Source: JALOKP01 sp963800865
GTDB taxonomy: Bacteria; Acidobacteriota; Polarisedimenticolia; J045
Direction of reading: 5' to 3'
DNA: 64,000 bases
Assembly (NCBI GenBank): GCA_963800865.1
Contig: CAWDCL010000004.1
Location: forward strand, 806,001 to 870,000
Notes under the pieces: model-generated
The model's database searches: none
Seen by the model: only the letters and a program-made list of their open reading frames with translations
What the model was told of the DNA's origin: nothing
Translations under genes and position numbers: made by a program
Shown here: positions 55,672 through 63,931 of the stretch, piece by piece
How positions within the stretch are numbered: the first letter of the stretch is position 1
Layout of the letters: the number at the start of each line of letters is the position of its first letter

Positions 55672-56608
55672 GCGGCGCGACCGGCTTCCACGGCGGCAGC
55701 CCGCGCTCGCCGCTGGTCGGGCGCTGGATCAGCTTCGAGATCGCCTCGTCGCCGCCGGCCAGCTGACCGACCGCCGTCACGCGCCCCTGCCAGTCCACCC
55801 GCGGCGCGAGCAGCACCAGCAGCGTCGGTTCGTTGTACGTCGGGAGCCCCGCAGCGTCCGGCGTGCCCGGTTCGAGCACGACCGTCCCCGCCAGGAGTTC
55901 GCGCGTCGTCCGCTCCACCGGTTCGACGCGCAGCCCCGCCGGCTGGGAGGAGACGACCGAGAAGGCGAAGCCCGGGCGGAGCGCGCCGATCGTCGACTTG
56001 TCGAAGTACCCGGTGCGCGCCAGCGTCACCAGCGCGTGCACCGATTGCGGCGCGTCGCGCGCGAGGTCGATCGCCAGCTCGCCGTCGGGCGTGCCGAGCA
56101 GGAGGCGATAGGACCGGGCCGGATCGAACGCGGGGATGACGCGGAACGCGACGCTCGGCGACGGCATCCCGCTGCGCTTCAGGGACAGCGTGTAGTTCCC
56201 CTCCTTCGCCAGCTGGGGAAAGAGCGGGAGCAGGTCGAACTTCACGCCGACGAAACCGCCGGGACCGATCTCCTTCGCCCGGGCCGCGCCGAACGCCTCC
56301 GCGCGCGCCGGCCGGACCTCCTCGCCTCCGGGCAGCGTCAGCCGCAGCGACGAGGTGAGGTCGCCGAGGTCCTCGACCTTCAGCCACCCGCCGCCGTCGT
56401 TGCGCACCACGAGCTGGCCCGAGACCGGGCGGCCCGACTCGAAGACGAAACCGTCGAGCGCGATGTTCGCCGCGGCCAGCGGCGGCGCGGCGGCCGGGGG
56501 CGCGGCCGCGACGGCGGCAACCAGGCTCGCGGCGGCGAGCACGGCGAGCACGGCGGGGACGAGGGCGAGGCCGGGCCGGCGGGAACGGAGGAGCGGGGTG
56601 CGGGTCAT
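55634..56608 (-). CDS. Exported cyclophilin-type peptidyl-prolyl isomerase
   Basis: A protein of 324 residues with a membrane anchor or signal at about 15-40. An N-terminal beta domain (about 45-165) is followed by a cyclophilin-like domain: LLLGTPDGELAIDLARDAPQSVHAL then FVTLARTGYFD-type segment and VTAVGQLAGGDEAISKLI. Active-site Arg/Phe are not all conserved, so isomerase activity may be weak. Probably periplasmic foldase. Confidence 0.65.
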   Translation of the reverse strand: MTRTPLLRSRRPGLALVPAVLAVLAAASLVAAVAAAPPAAAPPLAAANIALDGFVFESGRPVSGQLVVRNDGGGWLKVEDLGDLTSSLRLTLPGGEEVRPARAEAFGAARAKEIGPGGFVGVKFDLLPLFPQLAKEGNYTLSLKRSGMPSPSVAFRVIPAFDPARSYRLLLGTPDGELAIDLARDAPQSVHALVTLARTGYFDKSTIGALRPGFAFSVVSSQPAGLRVEPVERTTRELLAGTVVLEPGTPDAAGLPTYNEPTLLVLLAPRVDWQGRVTAVGQLAGGDEAISKLIQRPTSGERGLPPWKPVAPLTIDSVRVVENP

Positions 56609-56684
56609 GGGGGTGGTTCCTCGAGGGGGGAAGCGGCGGCGATCCTAGCCCTGCGACCGGGGGGACGCCACGGCCGGGTGCGCC

Positions 56685-57446
56685 TCAGGGCCGCCGCGCC
56701 AGCACGAGCCCGGCGACCCGCTCGGCGCCCGCCGCCGCCAGCGCGCGGGCCGCCTCGCGCAGGGTCGATCCCGTCGTCGCCACGTCGTCCACGACCAGCA
56801 CGAAGCGCCCGCGGACCAGGGGCTCCCGCGCGGCGAAGGCACCGGCGAGCGCCGCCCGTCGCGCCGCCCCCGCGGCCGAGGTCTGGGCCCGCGTCGGACG
56901 GCGCTTGGTCAGCGCCCCTGGCGCGACGGGAAGCGCGAGGGCCCGCGCCACGGCGCGCGCCAGCCGTCGCGGCGCGTGCCGCCGCACCGACCAGCGCAGC
57001 GGATCCGGGGGGACCGGGACGACGAGCTGGGGATGTCCGCTGCCGCGCACCGCCCACGCCGCCGCCATGGCGCGGCCCAGCGGGCGCGCCAGGGCCGCAT
57101 CGCCGCCGAACTTGAAGCGCCGGTGGAAGGCGACCACCGCGTCGCGGTACTCGAAGGCGGCGATCGTGCCGGCCAGCGCCTCCGCGCCGTCCAGCGCGGC
57201 CGCCCGCGCCGCGCCGCAGTCGGGACAGTCGAGCGCGGAGGCGATCGACGCGCCGGGGAGATCGCAGACCGGGCAGCCCGGCCCGTCGCGGCGCGGCAGC
57301 GCCGCCCAGCAGTCCGGACAGGCCCCCGACTCCGCGGCCAGCGGCAGGTCGGCGCCGCAGGCGAAACAGGGGCCGGGCCAGAACAGCGCCAGCGCCGGGG
57401 CGAGTTCGTCGAGCGCCGCGGCGATCCAGCCCTGGCCGGGGTTCAT
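56685..57446 (-). CDS. comF: ComF-family phosphoribosyltransferase-like protein
   Basis: A protein of 253 residues. N-terminal zinc ribbon (CFACGADLP, CPDCWAALP, CPVC, CPDC) and C-terminal PRTase domain with FVLVVDDVATTGSTLREAA (PRPP loop). Family members take part in DNA uptake. ATG 57446 overlaps the stop of the LapA-LapB gene (ATGA). Confidence 0.88.
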   Translation of the reverse strand: MNPGQGWIAAALDELAPALALFWPGPCFACGADLPLAAESGACPDCWAALPRRDGPGCPVCDLPGASIASALDCPDCGAARAAALDGAEALAGTIAAFEYRDAVVAFHRRFKFGGDAALARPLGRAMAAAWAVRGSGHPQLVVPVPPDPLRWSVRRHAPRRLARAVARALALPVAPGALTKRRPTRAQTSAAGAARRAALAGAFAAREPLVRGRFVLVVDDVATTGSTLREAARALAAAGAERVAGLVLARRP

Positions 57447-58816
57447 ATCTCGCTGGAGGGATAGACCGGGGCGCTCGCGATCCGGCCGGTGAGGGTGATC
57501 TCGTCCGGCGAGGTGCGGGTGGTGGCGGCGCCGAACGCGCCGCACTGCGGGCAGAGCGGGACCCAGTGCGGCAGCTCCGCCCGGCACTCGCGGCAGAAGG
57601 CCGCCGGCACGCCGCGGCCGCCCCCCTGCAGCACCGTGCGGTAGAGGTGCGCCGCGCGGTGGATGTTGCCGCGGCGCTCTTCGACCTGCGCCAGCAGCGA
57701 CTGCACGTAGGGCGTCTCGCCCTGGGTGTCGAGCAGGTCCTCGAACGGCACGGCCGCCTCGTCGAGCATCTCGAGCCGCGAGTAGAGCTGGCCGAGCGCC
57801 AGCCGCGCGGCCGCCGGCCAGCGCCGCGAGGCGACGATCCCGCGCAGGGTCGAGATCGCGTCCTCCGGCCGCTCCCGCTCGAGGTCCAGCTCGCCGAGCG
57901 CCTCGAGCAGCGCCGGCTCGCCGGTCAGCAGGAACCCCTCCTGCAGCAGTTCCTTGGCCTCGTCGTGCTCGCCCGCTTCGGCCTGCAGCTCGGCCAGCAG
58001 CACCCGTGCCGGCAGGAAGGTCGATTCGTCGCGCAGCACGCGACGCAGCAGCGCCAGCGACGAGCGCGACTGCCCGGCCAGGGCGCGGGTGCGGGCCAGC
58101 TCGGTGCGGATTCCCAGGCCCTGGCGGCGGTCGCCCTCGGGAATCTGCCGCGTGCGCGTGAACATCGCCTCGAGCCGGCGCTGCGCGCGCGACGCCGCGC
58201 TCCAGTTGCCGGAGCGGATCTCCAGGTCCCGCAGCCGGCGCAGCGGCCCGACCGCGCTGCGCGGGTTGCGGTCCACCAGGCGCGTCAGGGTGCGGCGCGC
58301 GTCCGCCGAGTTGCCCGCCGCGAGCTGGTCGAGCGCCAGCGCGTGCAGCGGCTCGTCGGCGTCGGGCGAGAGGCGCCGCGCGCGATCGTGCGCCAGCACC
58401 GCCTCGGAGTGGCGCCCCGCCCGGCGCAGCGCGTTGCCGAGCCGCATGTGGGCGTCGTAGTCGTCGGGGGCCTTGTCGGCGGCCTCCCGGAAGGCGGCGA
58501 TCGCGTCCTCCTCGCGCTCGTCCAGCTCGGCCTGCTTGCCGCGTTCCAGGGCCCGTCCGGCGGCCTGGCGGTGGCGCGAGCTGTAGAGGAAGAAAGCGCG
58601 CTCGGCCGCCTTGCGGCCCAGCCCCGAGACGAGGAACGAGAGCGTGATCAGGATCCCCAGCGCCAGCGCGCCGAGCACCAGGCCCCAGACCGGGATCGAC
58701 CGCCCCAGGACGTCGACCGGCTGCTCGAGCACGACGCGGTTGGGACGCAGGAGGAAGACCACCCCCGCCGCCAGGCCGAGCAGGACGAGCACCGAAACGA
58801 ACGTCCGAAAGCGCAT
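57443..58816 (-). CDS. lapB: LapA-LapB fusion: membrane anchor, TPR and rubredoxin-type metal domain
   Basis: A protein of 457 residues. Residues 1-70 hold two membrane helices separated by RPNRVVLEQPVDVLG, the LapA (DUF1049) layout. About 85-410 are TPR units (EEDAIAAFREAADKAPDDYDAHMRLG and others). The C-terminus has CRECRAELPHWVPLCPQCGAF, the rubredoxin-like zinc site of LapB. In E. coli LapA and LapB are separate and regulate LpxC and LPS assembly; here they are one chain. Cytoplasmic TPRs are anchored at the inner membrane. Confidence 0.8.
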   Translation of the reverse strand: MRFRTFVSVLVLLGLAAGVVFLLRPNRVVLEQPVDVLGRSIPVWGLVLGALALGILITLSFLVSGLGRKAAERAFFLYSSRHRQAAGRALERGKQAELDEREEDAIAAFREAADKAPDDYDAHMRLGNALRRAGRHSEAVLAHDRARRLSPDADEPLHALALDQLAAGNSADARRTLTRLVDRNPRSAVGPLRRLRDLEIRSGNWSAASRAQRRLEAMFTRTRQIPEGDRRQGLGIRTELARTRALAGQSRSSLALLRRVLRDESTFLPARVLLAELQAEAGEHDEAKELLQEGFLLTGEPALLEALGELDLERERPEDAISTLRGIVASRRWPAAARLALGQLYSRLEMLDEAAVPFEDLLDTQGETPYVQSLLAQVEERRGNIHRAAHLYRTVLQGGGRGVPAAFCRECRAELPHWVPLCPQCGAFGAATTRTSPDEITLTGRIASAPVYPSSEI

Positions 58817-58899
58817 CGCGCGGCGAGACTAAGCCCCCGGCTGCAACGCGGTCAAGCAACGCGGCGGGATCGTGTCCCGCGGCCGGGAGCGGCGTCCCG

Positions 58900-59442
58900 T
58901 CAGCGGACCCAGACCGCCAGCACCTCGCCGATGAAGGCCCGGTGGTAGTCGGCCGCGGGGTAGTGCCGGTCGATCGCCGGGTCGAGGAAGCGCGCCGGGT
59001 CGATGTCGAGGTGGGCCAGGACCCGGCACTCGATCGCCGTCCGCGCCTCGGCCACCCGCGGCACCGGGACGACCCCGCCCGCGAGCGGGTGGATCCCGGT
59101 CGCGGCCCACTTGTCGACGTCGCGGCCCGAGACCTCGCCGCAGATCTCGAGCGCCCGGTGGAACGGCTCGGGCATGAAGTTCACCGTGAAGAACGGGCTC
59201 TCGTTGAGCAGCCCGAAGGTGTGGCGCACCGGCCGGACGAAGACGGTCACCACCGGCAGCTCCCAGAGCGTCCCGAAGCCGCCCCAGCTGATCGTCATCG
59301 GGTTGGGGCGATGCTCCCCGCCGACCAGCAGCGCCCACTGTTCGTGGAGCACGTGGAACGGCCGCGTCGACCACTCCTTCGGCTCGATCCGGTGGAGCGG
59401 GGTACCGCGGCGGCCCCCGTTCGGCTCGCTTCGATCGGTCAC
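58900..59442 (-). CDS. Flavin reductase-domain protein
   Basis: A protein of 180 residues of the FMN-binding split-barrel flavin reductase family: PNPMTISWGGFGTLWELPVVTV, FVRPVRHTFGLL and FFTVNFMPEPF. GTG 59442 overlaps the patatin stop. Likely uses FMN or reduces flavin; substrate unknown. Confidence 0.8.
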   Translation of the reverse strand: MTDRSEPNGGRRGTPLHRIEPKEWSTRPFHVLHEQWALLVGGEHRPNPMTISWGGFGTLWELPVVTVFVRPVRHTFGLLNESPFFTVNFMPEPFHRALEICGEVSGRDVDKWAATGIHPLAGGVVPVPRVAEARTAIECRVLAHLDIDPARFLDPAIDRHYPAADYHRAFIGEVLAVWVR

Positions 59443-60377
59443 TGGGGGATCCTCTTCGTCTTCGCCGCGATTGCGCGGCGGATCTCGGGCAGCGCGGCCC
59501 GGGTCGCGGCGATGCCGGCCTCGATCAGCCGCCGCTTCTGGGAGAAGTCGTCGAACGCGACGTCGCCGACCTCCGGGGCGATGATGACGTCGGCCTCGCG
59601 CTCGCGGCAGCGGCTGATCTCGGCGCCCATGATCGCGATCGACTGCATCGCGACCCCGACCTGGGTCCGCGGCGGCCTGGCCGGGATCTCGCGCGGGATC
59701 GCGACCGCGATCACGACCTCGGCCCCCAGCTGCCGCGCGATATCGGCCGGCACGGGGTTGCTCACGCCGCCGTCGACGTACAGCCGCCCGTCGATCTCGA
59801 CCGGCGCGAAGATCCCGGGGATCGCGGCCGACGCGCGCACCGCCCGGGCCACCGGCCCGCGCTCGAAGGCGACCGTCGCGCCGCTGTTCAGGTCGGTCGC
59901 GACCGCCGCGAAGCGCACCGGCAGGTCCTCGATCGCCGCGTGCGCGAGGCGCGTGCCCAGGAAGGCCTCGATCCGCTCCCCTTTGGCGTAGCCGCCGCCC
60001 GAGATCAGCGAGAGCAGCGAGCGGTCCAGCAGGTCGGACTCCTCGATCGCCAGCGCCTCGTACTCGAGGTTGAAAACGTCGGGCCTGTCGGCGTAGAGCG
60101 CGCCGATCAGCGCGCCGACCGAGGTCCCGGCGACGACCGAGACCGGGATCCGCTCCTCGGCCAGCACGCGGAACACGCCGACCTCGGCGAAGCCGCGCGC
60201 TCCGCCGCCGCCGAGCGCGAGGCCGACGCGCGGGGCGACCTCGACCGCAGGCGCCGTCGGCGGGAGCGGCTGCGAAGGGAGCTCGCGCCGCGCGGAACCG
60301 CAGCCGGAGGCGACGAGCGCGGCGGCGGCGGCGACGGCGGCAAGCGCACGGAGCGACGGGGGAAGGGGAGGGCGCAT
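59439..60377 (-). CDS. Patatin-like phospholipase lipoprotein
   Basis: A protein of 312 residues. Lipobox LVASGCGS (Cys about 26). Patatin motifs: ALGGGGARGFAEVGV (oxyanion loop), VAGTSVGALIGAL (nucleophile Ser in GxSxG) and YVDGGVSNPVP (catalytic Asp). Outer-membrane- or periplasm-located acyl hydrolase; resembles RssA/YchK-type proteins. ATG 60377 is 12 nt downstream of TACAAT. Confidence 0.88.
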   Translation of the reverse strand: MRPPLPPSLRALAAVAAAAALVASGCGSARRELPSQPLPPTAPAVEVAPRVGLALGGGGARGFAEVGVFRVLAEERIPVSVVAGTSVGALIGALYADRPDVFNLEYEALAIEESDLLDRSLLSLISGGGYAKGERIEAFLGTRLAHAAIEDLPVRFAAVATDLNSGATVAFERGPVARAVRASAAIPGIFAPVEIDGRLYVDGGVSNPVPADIARQLGAEVVIAVAIPREIPARPPRTQVGVAMQSIAIMGAEISRCREREADVIIAPEVGDVAFDDFSQKRRLIEAGIAATRAALPEIRRAIAAKTKRIPQ

Positions 60378-60389
60378 CGACGAGCCGGC

Positions 60390-60395
60390 ATTGTA
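60390..60395 (-). promoter_or_regulatory. -10-like TACAAT before the patatin gene
   Basis: Minus-strand TACAAT 12 nt before the ATG; transcription would start about 5 nt before the gene. No -35 visible. The adjacent 60396-60500 stretch is an imperfect GCGGCGG-rich repeat. Confidence 0.4.
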
Positions 60396-60537
60396 TGCCC
60401 GGAGGGCGGCGACCGCGGCGGATCCGCGGCGGCAGTGGAGGCCCGGGTCCGCGGCGGCGGCGCCCCGGGTCCGCGGCGGCGGCGCTCCGGGACCGGATCG
60501 GCTAGGCTTCCGGCTCCCCGCGACGAGGGTCACGACC

Positions 60538-61077
60538 GTGGCGAAGTCGATCCAGCTCCCGCCCTACGCGCTCGTTCACCGGGCGCTGGCCCCCGGCATG
60601 CACGCCTACCTCGACCTCCTGCCGCGCGCCGCAGAGAGCCCGGCGCTGGCCCGGATCGGATCGTCCGCCCACCCGGTCGAGCCGCTGCTCCGGACGACGC
60701 GGGTCGAGATCGCGGAGGAAGACGGCTACTGCTGGGTCGACGACGAGGTTCCGTGCATCGTCATCACGCACGAGTACTACCGCACCGGCAGCGACCTCGA
60801 CCTCTACCTCGACCTGCTGCACGAGCTGACGCACGTCCGCCAGCACCTCGAGGGGGCCGACCTGTGGGACCGCAACTTCGCCTACGTCGACCGCTGGACC
60901 GAGGTCGAGGGGTACGCGGTCGCGGTCGAGGAAGGCTGCCGCCTCGGCATGACGCCGGACGACGTCGTCGAGCACCTCGCCAACCCGTGGATGAGCGAGG
61001 CCGACCAGCACCGCCTGCGCGACAACGTCAAGCGCTTCCTCGACGAGCGTGGCCGCGGGATTGCCTGCCTGCCGTGA
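60538..61077 (+). CDS. HExxH metallopeptidase-like protein
   Basis: A protein of 179 residues. LLHELTHVRQHLEG contains HExxH and is followed after about 20 residues by TEVEGYAVAVEEG, whose Glu could be the third zinc ligand. N-terminus shows no signal peptide. GTG 60538 with CGAGGG upstream. A small cytoplasmic minigluzincin-like protein is one possibility; no specific family recognised. Confidence 0.6.
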   Translation: MAKSIQLPPYALVHRALAPGMHAYLDLLPRAAESPALARIGSSAHPVEPLLRTTRVEIAEEDGYCWVDDEVPCIVITHEYYRTGSDLDLYLDLLHELTHVRQHLEGADLWDRNFAYVDRWTEVEGYAVAVEEGCRLGMTPDDVVEHLANPWMSEADQHRLRDNVKRFLDERGRGIACLP

Positions 61078-61120
61078 CGCTCGCACCGACTCTGTGCCCC
61101 CGCTGGATGCACGTGGCACG

Positions 61121-61200
61121 CCTGTAGGGGCCGGCCTCCGTGCCGGCCCGATCTGGCCCGATCGCGAAAGCGGGCCGGCACGGAGGCCGGCCCCTACAGG
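61121..61200. repeat. Perfect 30-bp inverted pair of the GTAGGGGCCGG repeat
   Basis: Arms 61121-61150 and 61171-61200 are exact reverse complements with a 20-nt spacer. Same sequence as the tandem units at 31.4 kb and the pair at 6.7 kb. Confidence 0.85.
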
Positions 61201-61208
61201 TCCGAACC

Positions 61209-61372
61209 AGTGTTCCGTCTCAAACAGAGCTTTACAACAAAGGCCGCCGAAGCGCCCGCAGGGCAAGGCGCGACGACGACGGCGTACTCCCGCCGTACGC
61301 CGAGGAGGAGCAACGCTGCCATGCGGGATGCAGCGGCGGCCGTCTGTAAAGATATGTTTGAGACGGGACACT
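61209..61372. mobile_element. MITE-like element, 164 bp
   Basis: Terminal inverted repeats of 28 bp (61209-61236 and 61345-61372), beginning AGTGT.CCGTCTCAAACA and differing at few positions. The interior is GC-rich and itself partly palindromic (the GGCCGCCGAAGCG side pairs imperfectly with the other). No open reading frame, so non-autonomous. Its right end coincides with the rlmH stop codon (61371-61373). No clear target duplication. Confidence 0.65.
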
Positions 61373-61841
61373 AGTGCCGGCCGTAGGGGTGACCGGCCGC
61401 GTCCGACAGCGCGCGGTAGATCTGCTCGAGCAGCACCGTCAGCGCCAGCTCGTGCGGCAGCGTCATCGCCCCGAAGGCCAGCGTGAACCCGGCGGCCTCC
61501 AGCACCGCGTCGTCCAGCCCGTCGGGGCCGCCGATCGCGAAGACCACTTCGCCCCGTTCGCGCCAGCGCGCGAGGCGCGCGGCGAGTTCCTCGGACGCGA
61601 GGCCTTTTCCGCGCCGGTCGAGCGCGACCAGCATCCCGCGCGCCGGGGCGAGCGCCAGCAGCGCGCCCGCCTCCTCGCGCCGCCGCTCCGCGGCCGACGC
61701 ACGCCGGCTCTGCGCGACCGCCGCGCGCCGCACCGGCGCGAGGCGCGCGATCCGCGCCAGGTAGTCCTGCTCCAGCTCGAGGTACGGACCGCGGCGCGTG
61801 CGGCCGACGGCGGCGACGACCAGCGCGGCCCCGGCCGCCAC
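61371..61841 (-). CDS. rlmH: 23S rRNA pseudouridine-1915 N3-methyltransferase RlmH
   Basis: A protein of 156 residues from GTG 61841, the normal RlmH length; the reading frame extends further upstream but only into rsfS. SPOUT-fold motifs: LVALDRRGKGLASEELA, VVFAIGGPDGLDD (AdoMet loop), and MTLPHELALTVLLEQIYRA, with C-terminal YGRH rather than the usual HPYHR/YH. Methylates m3Psi1915 of 23S rRNA. Its TAG stop lies at the edge of the MITE-like element, which may have replaced the original C-terminus. Confidence 0.9.
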   Translation of the reverse strand: MAAGAALVVAAVGRTRRGPYLELEQDYLARIARLAPVRRAAVAQSRRASAAERRREEAGALLALAPARGMLVALDRRGKGLASEELAARLARWRERGEVVFAIGGPDGLDDAVLEAAGFTLAFGAMTLPHELALTVLLEQIYRALSDAAGHPYGRH

Positions 61842-61843
61842 CC

Positions 61844-62236
61844 CTACTCCCCGAACGCCGCGACGTCGATCTGCGGGCAGTCGCCCCACAGCCCCTCGAG
61901 GCGGTAGAACTCCCGGGCGTCCTCGAGGAAGAGGTGCACGACCAGCTCGCCGTAGTCGAGCAGGATCCACTCGCCCCGCGCGTAGCCCTCGCTCGACGGC
62001 TTGCGGCCGGTCTCCTCGCGCACCTGCTCCTCGACCGCGTCGGCCAGCGACTTGACCTGCCGGTCGGAGGTGCCGTGGCAGATCACGAAGTACTCGGTGA
62101 AGGCGTCGTGCCCGCGCAGGTCGAGCACGACCGGGCGCTCCGCCTTGCGGCCCAGCAGCGCGCGCACGGCCGCGCCGAGCAGCTTCTCCTCGCCTGCGTT
62201 GCCCTGGTTCCCCGCGTTCCCCGCGCTGGTCGTCAT
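61844..62236 (-). CDS. rsfS: Ribosome silencing factor RsfS
   Basis: A protein of 130 residues: VVLDLRGHDAFTEYFVICHGTS, ARGEWILLDYGELVVHLFLED. Binds ribosomal protein L14 and blocks subunit joining in starvation. ATG 62236 has AGGAGG 3 nt upstream, one of the strongest ribosome sites in the window. ATGA overlap with nadD. Confidence 0.92.
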   Translation of the reverse strand: MTTSAGNAGNQGNAGEEKLLGAAVRALLGRKAERPVVLDLRGHDAFTEYFVICHGTSDRQVKSLADAVEEQVREETGRKPSSEGYARGEWILLDYGELVVHLFLEDAREFYRLEGLWGDCPQIDVAAFGE

Positions 62237-62865
62237 GATCCTCCTGACCGGTACAGCCCGCGCCGCCCGATATACCCCAGGACGGCCGGTGTGACGAGGG
62301 CCTCGAACGGTTCGCCGGCCTGGACGCGCCGGCGGATCTCGCGCGACGAGATCGCCATCGGCTCCATCTCGACGCGGAACAGGGCGAGGCCGGCGGCCGG
62401 AAGGGCCTCGCCCGGCCGGCGCAGGCGCGGCCCGTCGTCGGGCCGGACGGCCGAGACGCCGGTGCTGCCCGGCCGCGGCAGCACCGCCAGGTGCGCCAGG
62501 CGCTGGATCTCGTCGGCCCGGCTCCAGGTCGGCAGGTCGTCGTAGGCGTCGGCGCCGAGCACCAGGAACAGCTCGGCGTCGGCCTGCTCGGCCCGGATCT
62601 CGCGCAGCGTCTCGACCGTGTACGACACCCCGCCGCGGCGGATCTCGCGCGGCGAGGGGACGAGGCCGCGCTCGCCGCCGGTCGCCAGCGCGACCATCGC
62701 CAGGCGGTCGAGCGGCGAGGCCGCGGTCGGCCGGCGGTGCGGCGGCGTGTGCGACGGGACCAGTTCGACGCGGTCGAGCCCGAGGCCGTCGCGCGCGGCG
62801 CACGCCACCGCGAGGTGCCCGCGGTGCGGCGGATCGAAGGTCCCGCCGTAGACGCCGATCCTCAC
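62233..62865 (-). CDS. nadD: Nicotinate-nucleotide adenylyltransferase
   Basis: A protein of 210 residues. GVYGGTFDPPHRGHLAVA is the nucleotide-binding T/HxGH region; VPSHTPPHR and ISSREIRRRV (ISSTxIR) complete it. Forms NaAD in NAD synthesis. GTG 62865 overlaps the obg stop (GTGA). Order obg-nadD-rsfS-rlmH is conserved in many bacteria. Confidence 0.93.
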   Translation of the reverse strand: MRIGVYGGTFDPPHRGHLAVACAARDGLGLDRVELVPSHTPPHRRPTAASPLDRLAMVALATGGERGLVPSPREIRRGGVSYTVETLREIRAEQADAELFLVLGADAYDDLPTWSRADEIQRLAHLAVLPRPGSTGVSAVRPDDGPRLRRPGEALPAAGLALFRVEMEPMAISSREIRRRVQAGEPFEALVTPAVLGYIGRRGLYRSGGS

Positions 62866-63902
62866 CCGTCGTGCTCCGGCAGCGCGATCGCGGCCGCCTC
62901 GGGCCGCGGGGCCCGGGCCAGCGTGGCGAAGCTGCGCACCAGGTCGGGGAGCCCGCGGCCGGTGGCGGCGGAGATCGGCAGGAAACCCACACCGCGCTCG
63001 GCCGCCGCCGCGCGCAGTCGCTCGAGCCGCTCCGGCTCGTCGAGTGCGTCGAGCTTGGTGGCGACGACGACGCGCGGCCGCGCCGCGAGGCCCGGGCTGT
63101 AGAGCACCAGCTCGCGCTCCAGGATCGCGAGGTCTTCGACCGGCTCGCGCAGCGACGCCGACGAGACGTCGACCAGGAAGGCCAGCGCGCGGCAGCGCTC
63201 GACGTGCTTGAGGAAGCGGTCGCCCAGCCCCTTGCCGGCGTGCGCCCCCTCGATCAGGCCGGGCAGGTCGGCGACGACGAACGAGGAGTGGTCGCCCGCG
63301 TCGACGACGCCGAGGTGGGGGACCAGCGTCGTGAACGGGTAGTCGGCGATCTCCGGCTTGGCGGCCGAGATCCGCGAGATCAGCGTGCTCTTGCCGGCGT
63401 TGGGGAAGCCGACGAAGCCGATGTCGGCGAGCAGCTTCAGGATCAGCTTCAGGACCCGCTCTTCCCCCGCCTCGCCCGGCTGCGCGAAGCGCGGCGCCTG
63501 GCGCGTGGCGGTCGCGAAGTGGGCGTTCCCCTTGCCGCCGCGGCCCCCCTTCGCCGCGCGCCAGCGCTGCCCGGGCTCGACCAGGTCGGCCAGCAGCAGC
63601 ACCCCGTCGGTGTCGAGGACCTGCGTCCCGAGCGGCACCGCCAGGACGATGTCGTCGCCCGACTTGCCGGTCTTCATGGAGCCCTCGCCGTGCCGGCCGC
63701 GCGGCGCGGTGAACTCCTTCTCGTAGCGGTAGCGGAGCAGGGTGTTCTCGGCCGGGTCGGCGACGAGCCAGATCGATCCGCCGGCGCCGCCGTCTCCACC
63801 CGAGGGGCCGCCGCGCGGGACGAACTTCTCGCGGCGGAACGCTACCGACCCCCGGCCACCGTGACCGCCGGCGAGGGCGAGCTTGACTTCGTCGATGAAC
63901 AC
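62862..63902 (-). CDS. obgE: GTPase Obg
   Basis: A protein of 346 residues. N-terminal Gly-rich Obg fold (ALAGGHGGRGSVAFRREKF), G1 GFPNAGKSTLI, G3 VADLPGLIEGAH, G4 VVATKLDALD. Lacks the C-terminal extension of some homologues. Ribosome-assembly GTPase. GTG 63902. Downstream of rpmA by 29 bp, the usual arrangement. Confidence 0.93.
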   Translation of the reverse strand: MFIDEVKLALAGGHGGRGSVAFRREKFVPRGGPSGGDGGAGGSIWLVADPAENTLLRYRYEKEFTAPRGRHGEGSMKTGKSGDDIVLAVPLGTQVLDTDGVLLLADLVEPGQRWRAAKGGRGGKGNAHFATATRQAPRFAQPGEAGEERVLKLILKLLADIGFVGFPNAGKSTLISRISAAKPEIADYPFTTLVPHLGVVDAGDHSSFVVADLPGLIEGAHAGKGLGDRFLKHVERCRALAFLVDVSSASLREPVEDLAILERELVLYSPGLAARPRVVVATKLDALDEPERLERLRAAAAERGVGFLPISAATGRGLPDLVRSFATLARAPRPEAAAIALPEHDG

Positions 63903-63931
63903 CCGGTCCGCGGCCCGAGAGGCGAGCCGCC

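Noticed and set aside
60396..60500. GCGGCGG-rich patch as a regulatory repeat
   Set aside because: Simple imperfect low-complexity sequence; no defined unit or symmetry beyond composition.
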